From contig CM030367.1 of assembly GCA_017893485.1 (NCBI GenBank), forward strand, positions 139,960,774-140,024,773: a stretch of DNA of 64,000 nucleotides, given 5' to 3'. The first letter of the stretch is position 1, and the number at the start of each line of letters is the position of its first letter. A program made the position numbers and the translations under genes. Of the stretch, positions 10,157-20,999 are shown one piece after another. The notes beneath the pieces are model-generated. The model made no database searches and had not been told where the DNA came from. It saw only the letters and a list, made by a program, of their open reading frames with translations. Source of the DNA: Hemerocallis citrina (Eukaryota; Streptophyta; Magnoliopsida; Asparagales; Asphodelaceae).

Positions 10157-13100
10157 ATGCCTCCTAGGAAAGCCAGATCCAGAGGGTCCAACCGAGGACC
10201 CAACCCCGATCAGCAACAGGAAGTTCCCCCTCAACTCGCTTAACAGCAAGGGCAACTTCTTCCTCAAGCGGAGGATCCACTCCAACAGGACTTGCCTGCT
10301 CCTCAGAACCAACAACCTCCTAAGGGTCCCAATCTGCAGAAACAGCCTCTCCATCCGGACCACGTCTCCATCCACAATGCCTCTTCGGACTCTATGGCCT
10401 CCCATAATCCCCGAGCTTCCGACCTCCGCAACACCGTCCTCAATCGGCAGAAGGATGAGGATCTTCGCCGCCGTCTGGATGAAAAGCGGGCCCGAGAGGG
10501 AGCCTCCCGCCAACACTGTCCGGATGAGCGATCTCCTTATCGCCGAGACAACAGAAGGTCCCCTATCCAAAGGGGGCGGAGAGAGTCCCCCGAGCATCAC
10601 AGGAGGAGACCCCATTTCCCTGTCGGTCGGCACCATCCTAGGAACGATGAGGCACCCATCACCCGTGCCGAGTTCCAGCAGTTTCAAGCGACCATCCTAC
10701 AAGCTCTCAATCTCCGTCCTAACACCAATGCTCCAAAGATTCCCTCTCCTCCGCCGGTCCGAAGTCCTCGCCGACGGTCCCCAACTCCTCCTCCCACTCA
10801 TAGCAACTCCCGGTATATGCCAAGTCCTCGCCGCTCCAGGAGCAACCGACGTCGTAGCCCCCGCTCTCCCTCGTATGAAAACGAGTCTAGAGGCTCGGCC
10901 GATTACCGCCGAAGGGATGACGCTTTTTGCCGCCGTCTCCACGAAATGGAGAGGTGCTTGGGTTAGCTAGACCGAGAAGAAGAGATTAGAGGAAGGGCCC
11001 TACGTCCTAGTAGACCTCCTTTTTCTTGAACCATAATGGATGCACCTGTACCAATCGGCTTCAAGCCTCCTCAATTCGAGACTTATTCCGGGGAGACTGA
11101 CCCCGTCGATCACATCGAAAGCTTCAAGACCCCCGTGCTCATCCATCAAGCTTCCGATGCTCTGTTCTACAAAACCTTCCCCGCAACTCTCAAGGGCCCA
11201 GCTTGAGAATGGTACTCTCGCCTTGCCCCATCCTCAATATTCTCCTTCGAGCAATTTGAGACACTCTTCGTCACCCACTTCGTGAGTAGCCGCAGAACTG
11301 AGAAGACCAGCATTTCGCTACTCTACCTCCACCAGAAGAAGGGTGAGAAGTTGAGAGACTATGTGAAAAGGTTCACAGCTGAAGCCAGGTCCATAGCATC
11401 CCTCGACCAGTCGGTCGCAGCAGCAGCATTTCAATCCAATGTCCTCAACTCCAGCCTCCGCTCCTCCCTCGCCAAGAAGCCCCCACAGAACTTTTCTGAC
11501 CTCCTCCTCCGAAGTGAAAAGTATATTCGGGCCGAAGAAGCCGAGCACCGCCCCAACTTGGAGGGGTCTTTCTCCGGGTCTAAGAGAAAGGGAACAGAAG
11601 AGGAAGGAGCCAAGAAGCTCCAAAAGGATAATGCCGGCCAGCGCCGACCTCCCCCTAGATTCGAGAAATTTACTCCTCTCACCACCAATGTTTGTACCAT
11701 TCTAATGGAAGTTGAGAAGGAAGGGATCATACCTCCTGCTTCGAGGATGAACACCCCCGCCAAGAAGAGGGATAAAGAGAAGTGGTGCCATTATCATCGA
11801 GACCATGGGCACGACACCAATGATTGTCGGGCCCTAAAGAATGAGATAGAAGCCCTCATCCAGAGGGGGCAGCTAACTCGGTTCGTGAGAAAGGACCGAG
11901 CCGACCTTCCTCCCCTACCTCGGGGGGCTAATAAGCATCTGGAACACGGTGAAATGCCCGACTTCGAAGAGGAGCGTGTCCTACACCTCATTCATGGGGG
12001 CCCAATGGGGGGCTCCTCAAACTCCTCTCGAAAGGTGTTCATTAGGGAAGTCAATTCGGTTCGCGCCACCCCTCCTTCCAAAGGCCTCGGAGTGCCCGTC
12101 ACATTCTCGGATGAAGATCTTAAAGGTGTCCGCACCCCCCATTGTGACGCACTCGTCATCAATCTCCACATGGCGAACTTCAAAGTGGAGAGGATCCTAG
12201 TGGACAACGGCAGCTCTGTTAACATCCTCTTCCTCGCCACTTTTAAAGGCCTCAAGCTCTCCCGAGACAGACTCAAGCCTGCCGGCAACACGCTCCATGG
12301 GTTCACGGGAGTGCCAGTGACTATTGAAGGGGTGATCACCCTCGATGTAACCACTGGCAAAACTCCTGCTACCCGAACGGAGTCGATGGACTTCATGGTC
12401 ATAGATGTTCCTACAGCTTACAACGTCATTCTGGGTCGGCCCGGCCTAGCTGCCCTCGAAGCCATCCCTTCTGCCTATCACCTCAAGATGAAGTTTCCCA
12501 CTCGGGCCGGAGTAGGGGAAGTAAAAGGCAATCAGGAAACGGCCCGCAAGTGCTACATGAATTCTACCCTCGGTCCGGTCCTCTCCCTAGAAACCCTGGA
12601 AATCCCCCAAGATGCTGCCCGACCAACGTCCGAGCCGGTGGATGAATTGGAGGAAGTGCTCTTCTCTGAGCAGGATCCAACTCGAAAGTTCTTTGTTAGT
12701 AAGACCCTCCCATCCGCCCTATGCTCAGGCATAATTCAGTGCATCCGAAGGAACCGAGACCTCTTTGCTTGGTCAATTGCAGACATGCCCGGAATTTTCG
12801 AAGAGCTCTTGGTCCACCACCTCAGCGTTGTTCCGGGGTCCAAACCGGTTCAACAGAAGAGGCGTAAGTTCGCCCCCGAGCGCCAGCTAGCTATAAAAGA
12901 GGAGGTGGACAAGCTCTTGAAGGCCCGGTTCATACAAGAGGTGAACTATCCCGAGTGGTTGTCGAATGTAGTGATGGTGAAGAAGTCCAATGGGACTTGG
13001 AGGATTTGTATCGATTTTACCGATCTCAACAAGGCCTTCCCCAAGGATCCCTTCCCTCTTCTGAGTATTGACACTCTGATTGATGCCACCTCGGGACATG

Positions 13101-15892
13101 AACTCCTCAGCTTCATGGATGCCTTGTCAGGCTACAACCAGATTCGGATGTTCCCTCTGCACATCCCGAAGACCTCATTCGTGACCGACCAGGGCCTCTA
13201 GTGCTACAGGGTTATGCCCTTCGGTTTGAAGAATGCAGGCGCAACACATCAATGCATCGTCAACAAGGTTTTCCAAGCTCAAATCGGCCGGAATATGGAT
13301 GTGTATGTTGACGACATGCTCGTAAAAAGCATCCGAGGAGCCGATCATGTGACTGACCTACAGGAGGCGTTTGATGTTCTGAGAAAGCACAACATGAGAC
13401 TCAATCCGAACAAGTGTGCGTTCGGTATCTCGTCAGGAAAGTTCCTCGACTTCATGGTCAGCCAACGAGGAATTGAAGCAAACCCTGAGAAAATCAAGGC
13501 CATATTAGACATGGCCCCTCCCAAGAATGTTAAAGAAGTTCAGAGGTTGACAGGCCGCCTAGCCACCATAGGGCGTTTTCTCTCGAAGTCTGAGGAGAAA
13601 TGTCTCCCCTTCTTCAAGGCCCTTAGGGGGGCTAATGGTTTTGAATGGGGGCAGCAACAACAGGAGTCGTTCGACCAGCTCAAGGCTTACCTCGTCAACC
13701 CCCCTCTCCTCAGCAAACCCATTCTTGGTGAACCCCTCTACCTCTACCTGGCAGCCTCCGAACAGACCCTCAGCGCCATTTTAGTAAGGGAAGAAGACCG
13801 GGCTCAAAAGCCCATCTACTATGTGAGCAAAGTGCTTCGGGAAGCCGAGCTCCGCTACCCGAGGATAGAAAAGATGGCTTATGCCCTGGTGATGGTCGCG
13901 AGAAAGCTTCGCCCGTATTTTCAGTCCCACTCGGTGGTCGTTCTTACCGACCAACCGCTGAAGCAAGTGCTTCACAAGCCGGAGACCTCCGGTCGTCTTA
14001 TGAAGTGGTCTATCGAGCTGAGCCAGCATGATATAACTTATCAGCCTCGGACCGCAATCAAGGCTCAGGCCTTAGAAGAATTCATAGTTGAAAGTACCAT
14101 CCCCGAGTTTAGCCAAGCAATGAAGGGACCACCTGTCTGGTCGGTTTATGTGGATGGATCCACCTGCAATGAGGGAAGCGGAGCTGGGGTCATTCTGGCG
14201 GGACCAGATGACTTCATCCTTCAATACTCCCTCCGTATCAACTTCAAGGCCTCAAACAACGAAGCAGAATACAAGGCACTCATAGCCGGCCTTAGAATGG
14301 CTCGCAATGCAGGGGCGCAATGCCTCCGGATCTTTAGCGACTCTCAGCTAGTCGTAAATCAGGTCCTCGGCGAGTATGAAGCACGTGACGACAGGATGGT
14401 TAAATACTTAGCCAAGGTCAGGAGCCTCATGGCACTGTTTGAAGAAGCCCTCATCCAACGAATACCCTGGGAAGAAAATGCTCAGGCTGACGCCCTCTCC
14501 AAACTAGCCTCTTCCTCCCTTCAAGGTCTCGAGCAAACCGTCTTGATAGAGGTCCTCCTGAAGCCAAGTATAGAGGATGAAACTTCAAACTCTATAGAGT
14601 CGCTGCCTGTCCTGCTTGAAGATAACTGGATAAAGCCCCTCGTTGAATTCTTGAGGGACGGGCTCCTCCCCGAGGATCCTAAGGAAGCTCGAAAAGTGAG
14701 AACCTGAGTCGAGCGTTACACACTAATTGGAGGAATCCTATATAAACGCTCCTTCACACAGGTAGATGGCAGGCCTTACCTGAGATGCCTCTCCCCCGAA
14801 CAGGCCGACTATGCCCTACAAGAACTTCATGAGGGCATCGGCGGGGCACACTCGGGGTCCAGATCTCTGGCCCGCAAAGTGTTGAATTACAGATATTTCT
14901 GGCCCACTTTCCTCCGAGATGCCGAACGACACGTTCGGCAATGCAGCTCTTGTCAGAAGTACTCTGAAATCCGATGCCTCCCACAAGCTCCACTCACTTC
15001 CCTATCAAGTCCTATCCCCTTCGCAATATGGGGAATGGATTTACTAGGGCCATTCCCACCTGCTCCCGGCCAGTTCAAATTCTTAATCGTGGCAATCGAC
15101 TACTTCTCAAAATGGATAGAGGCCGAACCCTTGGCCACGATCACCGAGAACAAGGTAGTCCAGTTCTTTTGGAAGAGCGTGATCTACCGATTCGGCGTCC
15201 CTCGGGTCCTCATAACAGACAACGGAACCTAGTTTACTAGGGCTGCCTTTCGGGCCCTATGTGAAGACCTCGCCATCCAGCACCGATTCTCCTCCGTTTC
15301 CCATCCCCAGTCGAATGGCCAAGTCGAGAATGCTAACCGACAGATCCTCTCCGGCATTAAGAAGAGGTTGGATAAATGTTCCAAAGGCTTATGGGTCGAT
15401 CAGCTTCCCAACGTGCTGTGGAACTACCGCACCACAAAACGGACCCCCACAGGAGAGTCTCCGTTCAATCTCACCTATGGGTCCGAAGCTATGATCCCCC
15501 TAGAAGTTGGTATACCCTCTCATCGTCTAATGGCTTATGAAGAAGAACAGAATGCCAGAGAGCTCCGAGCAAATTTGGACCTAATTGATGAGATCCAAGA
15601 AAGAGCTGCCATTCGTCAACAAAGCTACCGAAGAAGGATCGAATTGGCGTACAACAAAAGAGTTCGTCCTACCGACCTCAAAGAAGGGGACTTGGTCCTC
15701 AGAAAGCTAGCCATCTCTTTCCCCGGACAGAAAAGCAAACTAGCTCCAAATTGGGAGGGACCCTATAAGATCGCAAAAGTGGTTCGGCCCGGCACATACA
15801 GACTAGAAGATCTCGAAGGCAGGGAGATCCCCAGGACTTGGAATGCCGGCCATCTCTTAAAATACCAAGAGAGAGCACCAACGCCTCTCTAA
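10157..15892 (+). pseudogene. gag-pol: Tat gag-pol polyprotein (one frame, seven stops)
   Basis: A single frame of about 1911 codons runs from the ATG at 10157 to the TAA at 15892. Residues here count from that ATG. In order: an Arg/Pro/Ser-rich N-terminus; capsid (about 11040-11540); a Cys/His knuckle at residue ~544 (WCHYHRDHGHDTNDC); protease LVDNGSS (~683); reverse transcriptase with FMDALSGYNQ (~988) and YVDDM (~1050); a degenerate gypsy RNase H (LYLYLAASE); a second archaeal-type RNase H (VYVDGST, Asp ~1333); and integrase with H-H-C-C (from ~1558), Asp 1628, Asp 1688 and Glu 1724, an exact D-D(35)-E. In-frame stops: TAA 10241, TAG 10964, TGA 11027, TGA 11204, TAG 13199, TGA 14705, TAG 15230. 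All but 13199 can be explained by C-to-T (or G-to-A) changes. Dead copy; the product would be a virus-like particle and its enzymes. Confidence 0.95.
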
Positions 15893-16059
15893 GTATTTCG
15901 GGATGTCGAACCGTTCCACTCCTATTACTTGTAATGTTTTTCTTTTATTTCTATCTTGTAATAACGGCTCGCAACTTTAGAAGCAGCCGACCATTAGTCA
16001 TCAATAAAGAAAGCTTTTTCATATTTTACTTGTAAAAATTGTTTACAACTCTCTGCCTT
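15893..16059 (+). other. Post-pol spacer with poly(A)-like signal
   Basis: It contains TTGTAATG and AATAAAGAAAG (about 16001-16012), a possible polyadenylation signal just after pol. Nothing else is visible. Confidence 0.4.
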
Positions 16060-16990
16060 TGCTCTTCACTCTACCGATGGTTCGGAGTCCAACACTTGGC
16101 TCGATTCTACTTCGCAAGTTCGCTCGTAAGCAAGCTAGAAGTAGGTCGTCATTCGGAACTGCTCCTACAACCGTTGAACAACTCTACTGATGGTTCGGAG
16201 TCCAACACTTGGCTCGATTCTACTTCACAAGTTCGCTCGTAAGCAAGCTAGAAGTAGGTCGCCATTCGGAACTGCTCCCACAACCATTGAACAACTCTAC
16301 CGATGGTTCGGAGTCCAACACTTGGCTCGATTCTACTTTGCAAGTTTGCTCGTAAGCGAGCTAGAAATGGGTCGCCATTCGGAACTGCTCCCACAACCGT
16401 TGAACAACTCTACTGATGGTTCGGAGTCCAACACTTGGCTCGATTCTACTTCGCAAGATCGCTCCTAAGCGAGCTAGAAGTGGGTCGCCATTCGGAACTG
16501 CTCCCACAACCGTTGAACAACTCTACCGATGGTTCGGAGTCCAACACTTGGCTCGATTCTACTTTGCAAGATCGCTCCTAAGCGAGCTAGAAGTGGGTCG
16601 CCATTCGGAACTGCTCCCACAACCATTGAACAACTTTATCGATGGTTCGGAGTCCAACACTTGGCTCGATGCTACTTCGCAAGATCGCTCCTAAGCAAGC
16701 TAGAAGTGGGTCGCCATTCGGAACTGCTCCCACAACCGTTGAACAACTCTACCGATGGTGCGGAGTCCAACACTTGGCTCGATTCTACTTCGCAAGTTTG
16801 CTTGTAAGCGAGCTAGAAGTAGGTCGCCATTCGAAACTGCTCCCACAACCGTTGAACAACTCTACCGATGGTTCGGAGTCCAACAGTTGGCTCGATTCTA
16901 CTTCGCAAGTTCGCTCTTAAGCAAGCTAGAAGTGGGTTGCCATTCGGAACTGCTCCCACAACCGTCAAGCAACTCTAAAGGTGGTTCGGA
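16060..16990. repeat. 113-bp tandem array downstream of pol
   Basis: About eight units repeat every 113 bp (ATGGTTCGGAGTCCAACA at 16077, 16190, 16303, 16416, 16529, 16642, 16755 and 16868, with a degenerate last unit). Because 113 is not a multiple of three, all frames cycle and produce look-alike 92-residue peptides that are not genes. Tandem arrays in the 3' region of Tat elements are known and can seed satellites. Confidence 0.95.
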
Positions 16991-17513
16991 GTCCAGCATT
17001 CGGCTCGACTGCGCTCACTTAATACCCCGAGCCGAGCGGACGAGGAACCGACCTCCACATATGGAGAAAAATTCCGTCGAACCAATTTTGCCGGTAGATC
17101 ATCTCAAAATGTGTACTAGAACGTGATGAACGGATCAGATCGTGTCACGTATCCACAAAATGATAAGATAGTGTTTTCTGGGAACTCATGCCCCCCACCT
17201 CGTGATGTGTGCCACGATCGTGATCGACCGTCTAGATTGAGCCACGTGGACTGCATGTGAAATCCGAGCTATCGCACCACGGAAGTGCAAAGTCGCCTCG
17301 GTATACTCCGAGCAAAAAACTAAAGTTCCACAGCTAAAACACTCGAAGAAGATAACTGTGGGTCCTTATGGTTCGGTTTCAAGAGTAAGGCAACTACGGC
17401 ACAACAATGAGCAAAGCAACCTCGATTTTATTGAAAAAACAACTTGATAAATTTACAAGGCATGTCATTACAACAAGGAAAACGACGCAAGTCTAAAGCT
17501 CGATGCAACTCGT
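16991..17513. other. Spacer with AGGAACCGACC motif and antisense 3' end
   Basis: Positions 17038-17066 carry the GAGGAACCGACC...ATATGGAGAAAAA block found in every unit of the 365-bp array at 21.0-22.8 kb. On the minus strand CAATAAAATCGAGG near 17425-17440 is a plausible poly(A) signal of the antisense gene. Confidence 0.5.
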
Positions 17514-18230
17514 TCAGCGCCTCCTCAGAACAGGGACGTTCCGATTTAGAGACAATCGGGGTTTTCGTCTTTTCATCTCCGAGCTTGTCTCTAGGCCGAC
17601 GAACTGGGACGCCGCTTCGCCACTAAGCCTAACGGTGGCTCCGACCGAGGCTCCACTCGAGCTAATAGCTACTCCGCTTTGTGCGTCGGCTGCGGTCCGA
17701 CCAATGACTTGAGGATGAGTCGCGAGCTCGTAAAAGGAGATCCCTCGCTCTCTCTCCTCGCGAGTGCACAAGGTGCTGCGGACATTAGTCCTCATAGGCT
17801 GAGGCTTCAGACGAGCCACCTCCTCCTCAAGCTCAACGATCCTGTCTTTCAGAGTGTCGTCCTTCACCATTATCTTGAATCGAGGGAGTTTTGCCGAACT
17901 GGGGCACTCAGCGCTATCGGATATAATGCGACGTAAGTTAGTCACCTCGATGCTTTTGTCGACCGTGACCCACTGCAGCTGCTCGAACTTCTTCGCGAGC
18001 TCATCTCGCTCGGCCAGCACCAGGGCTAGCTCTGCCTCCTTCGCCGAGAGCTCCTCCTCGACTATCCGAAGATGGTGCACCTCGGCCAGCAACTCGCTGT
18101 TCTTCCTCTCCACGTTGAGCGACACCCTCTTGATCAGCTCGATTTCACCCTCGAGACGAGCCTCGTGAGATTGCTTGAACAACTCGGCACGATGCCGAGC
18201 TGCTACGGTATTTAGGGCATGCTCGAGGAT
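17514..18230 (-). pseudogene. Antisense ORF, C-terminal coiled-coil exon
   Basis: An open 222-residue frame on the minus strand (ATG at 18182) extends upstream to a splice acceptor, TATTTCAG, at 18231. It continues in frame over 16 more codons. The first ~110 residues are rich in Glu/Leu/Lys heptads (LIKRVSLNVERKNSELLAEV), predicting a coiled coil; the rest is low complexity ending in an Arg-rich tail. It follows the larger antisense gene (18395-20635) on the same strand and may be its last exon or a separate transcript; a poly(A)-like ATGAATGAAAA lies between them near 18305. No enzymatic motif is seen and the function is unknown. The right-arm copy (46246-46963) is also open. Confidence 0.6.
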
Positions 18231-18394
18231 CTGAAATACAAGAACGTCACAATGGGAAGACTACAGACCGACCCAAACACTTAGACAAATTTGAAATAAA
18301 ATTTTCATTCATAAGAGAAGAGGCGGTGGCCAGTTCGCAAAAAGGCGTTACATTTTTTGAAAAGAAAAAACAAAATTACAAAAAGACGAGGAGA

Positions 18395-20635
18395 TCAGGG
18401 GTCCACCTGCGTCGTCGGCTCGACCACAGGCGCTTCGCCAGACGGCCCCTCATTTCTCACCCCGGCCTGGGGGTTGGTCACCACAACCTCGGCGACCACC
18501 TCCTCGTCGTCGTCGCCCTCTCCCTCGTCACCTTCCTCCTCTTCACCTCCCTCCTCCTCGCCATCTGATGCAGATCCGGGCCACAGCTTGTAGCCAACCC
18601 GCTGAAAGCCGGGGACGCGGTCCTGAACGTGGTCGAGTGCCCTCTAGTAGGACTTCTCCATGTTCGTTGCCATATGCACCTTCGCCTCGGCCTCGACCTC
18701 GGCCCTGATCTTCATTGCCAAGGTGTCCTTCTCTACCTTTGTCTTCGCCAGAGCCTTAGTCGATGCCGCCAGCTCCTCGGCAGCCTTAGTGACCTTGGCG
18801 ACCTCTTCGGCGAGCCGCCCCTTGGTTCGCTCCAGGTCTGCCTCAAGGTCGGCGACCCGGGCCTCCAAGCCATCGGCTCGCCTCTGCTCTGCTTCGAGCT
18901 GCCGAACTGCCTTCACCTTGTCCGCCCTGTCTTTATCACTGGCGGCCTTCAACTCCTTCTCCTGTTCGGCGAATGCTTCAAGGAGATGGTTGAAGTGACA
19001 AGTGGCCTGCCGAAACAAAAAGATAGTAAGAATAAAGTAAGAGCCGAACGGCAGACTTAAAGAAATTCTGCAGAAAAAGTACGCGCAACTTACCGATACG
19101 AGCGACCAAGCGACCTCATAAGTGTCGTTGCCAACCGTCCCCGCCTTCAGCGCAGCTCGATCCTTCGGGGTCACCAAGTGCTTGACGGCCTGCATGGACA
19201 TCTGCGAATTTCCGAGGAAGCCATCGTGTTTCTTGACTCGCCAGTCCGGGACGAACAGTTGCTTATGCTGCTCGGTCAAGATCACCTCGGCCTGAGGGGT
19301 CAGCGGCGGAGCCTGAAGCGACAGCACCGCCGAGACGTCGAAGGCCTCACCGGCCATGGTAGATGTAGCAGGAGCCGAGGGGTCGGCGACAACAACCACT
19401 GTTGGCAAGGGGACCTCAGCGACGGGGGGAGGCGGAATAACTGCCAAAGCAACCTTAGAGGGCCGACCTGACGAAGCAGTCGTGCTCGGCCTCTTCCTCT
19501 TCCTCTTCCTTCCATCGGCAACTTTGCCTCGCACATTCATCATCGCCAAAAAGTCCATCTTCGGCGCTTCTGTACCAAACAACAAACAAATTGAAAGTCA
19601 GTGAAACGAGCTAAAAACTTAGAAAGAAAGAAAAAAAAATATATTGCGAGAAGTCAGGACCGTACTCGGGTCGATCGGACTAAGGCCTGACCCGTGTAGC
19701 ACCTCCTCGATCATCTCCCTCCAGCTCAACATCGGGAGGGCCATGATCTTCCCCACCACTTCCTCCTCGGCCGCAGTCAGTACCGGGTCAGCCCTCGCGA
19801 ACTTTGGCACCTCTACTTTCCACTGAGTCGGAACCTGCAGCATCGAGGGCTCCGTCAACAAGAACTTCTCCTTCCAACCTTTGATCGAGTTTGGGTTCTC
19901 TATAATTCGAACGCCTTTCCTCGGCGCCAGGTAGTAACGATGCTCGGTCTTGTGCATCCGGTGAACCCGATACATGCTCCGAAAGATCGTCAGGTCTGGC
20001 TCGACCTCAGTGTTACGGCACTGCAGCAGGAAGGCATTCACATGGTGCCAGGTGTTCGGCATGAATTGGGTCAGCGCAAGGCAGTACCACCCGAGGACCT
20101 CAAGAATGAAGGGGTGCAGGGGAAAGCGCAATCCGGCGTTCAGTGAGTCGTAGTCGAACATACACATATCCGACGATGACAGTTTGGAGTTCGCTCGCAT
20201 CCCAGGGCCGGGGAGAATCAGCTTGTACTCCAGAGGGATGGCGAACCCTTTTCTGATCCGGAGCAGGTCCTTCTCGGATAGCACCGATCTAATCTCGTCC
20301 GCCTCGGTGGTCAGAACCGGGTTGTTCTCCTCGTAAACTTCCGACTGACCTATGATCGCCTTCTTCATGAGGTTGCCCTCGTATTGCCTAACCCCAGCAT
20401 GCCTGGACAGTACACAAGGGTACCGGCCCGACTCAGGGGCTTGCCTCGGGGTCTCCACAATCTCCTCGACTAAAGGAGATTGGGCCACTACCCTCTTCTT
20501 CTTCTTCTTCCTCGCCTCGGCCACGGACGGCTCGACCACCTGCTTCCCCTTCCTTTGGATCTCCATCTGCCTCCTCTCCTCGGCACCACTATCGCCCGAG
20601 GACGAGGCCTCACTTCCCGAGTCTACCCTTGACAT
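18395..20635 (-). pseudogene. Antisense spliced ORF of the Tat element (Transposase_28-like plus coiled coil)
   Basis: Three exons on the minus strand join in frame: 20635-19666, 19569-19094 and 19006-18395, with introns of 96 and 87 bp bearing GT..AG (acceptors TTTGGTACAG and TTTCGGCAG). The product would be ~685 residues. Residues 1-60 are Ser/Glu/Lys-rich with a KKKKKR basic run. The middle (LRFPLHPFILEVLGWYCLA, then LTQFMPNTWHHVNAF) matches the family annotated as putative gypsy-type transposon protein (Transposase_28). Exon 2 has a basic KRKRKR stretch, exon 3 a long coiled coil and an acidic tail. One TAG at 18644-18646 interrupts exon 3 and is shared by the right arm. Its orientation opposite to gag-pol is typical of Tat antisense ORFs, whose role is not established. 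Confidence 0.8.
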
Positions 20636-20852
20636 CTCTAGAAAAAGGCTAAGGCAAGTAAACTGACCTTGATGTGACGTGCCCTTGAAGTGACGTTCAC
20701 GGTCGGAATAAGTTCGCCGGAAATCACCTGGCTCACGCGACAGCTAACGCAACCGCCTTGCAGCAAAAATCGCCGCTAGCAGAGAACGCAGAGAGTAAAA
20801 GTGAAAGCTTGGAGTAAAAAATGAGAAATGAGCTTGGGGGTGGGGGAGTGAG

Positions 20853-20864
20853 AACTTATAACCC
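20853..20864 (-). promoter_or_regulatory. Possible TATA box of the antisense ORF
   Basis: GGTTATAAGTTC on the minus strand lies about 220 bases before the ATG at 20635. It is followed by a CT-rich stretch and a GTCAGT...TTTTCTAG leader that could be a small intron. Motif and position only. Confidence 0.35.
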
Positions 20865-20999
20865 CAGTGTGACGTTTGGGCTTCCTTGGGAATTTAAAAA
20901 GCCCACTAAGAAGCCAAAGCGCCAAAGCGGAGTGTTGCAACGTTTCGAAACAAAGACTCCTCAAATCGCTTAAGTCCACGACTCAGCCACGGGTGTGCC

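Larger units (their letters stand above)
484..19161 (+). repeat. Left arm of a giant inverted duplication
   Basis: Every feature from about 484 to 19161 recurs in reverse complement at 45316-64000. The sum of paired coordinates is 64484 near 0.5-4.1 kb, 64500 near 6-7.8 kb, 64438 near 8.0-8.4 kb, 64482 from 8.9 to 15.9 kb and about 64477 near 17-19 kb. The steps come from a few small indels and AT microsatellite length changes. Substitutions are sparse: about 3 differences in the 597-bp LTR by eye, and about a dozen amino-acid changes across roughly 1140 pol codons. The spacer between the arms is about 26 kb. Confidence 0.95.

Noticed and set aside
10073..10687. 204-residue minus-strand frame over gag
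   Set aside because: It is a shadow of the GC-rich gag sequence; it has no homology that I recognise and the gag frame explains the region.
16077..17126. Series of similar 92-123 residue frames in the 113-bp array
   Set aside because: They shift by 113 bp, not a multiple of three, and simply reread the tandem repeat; the right arm has indels that break them.
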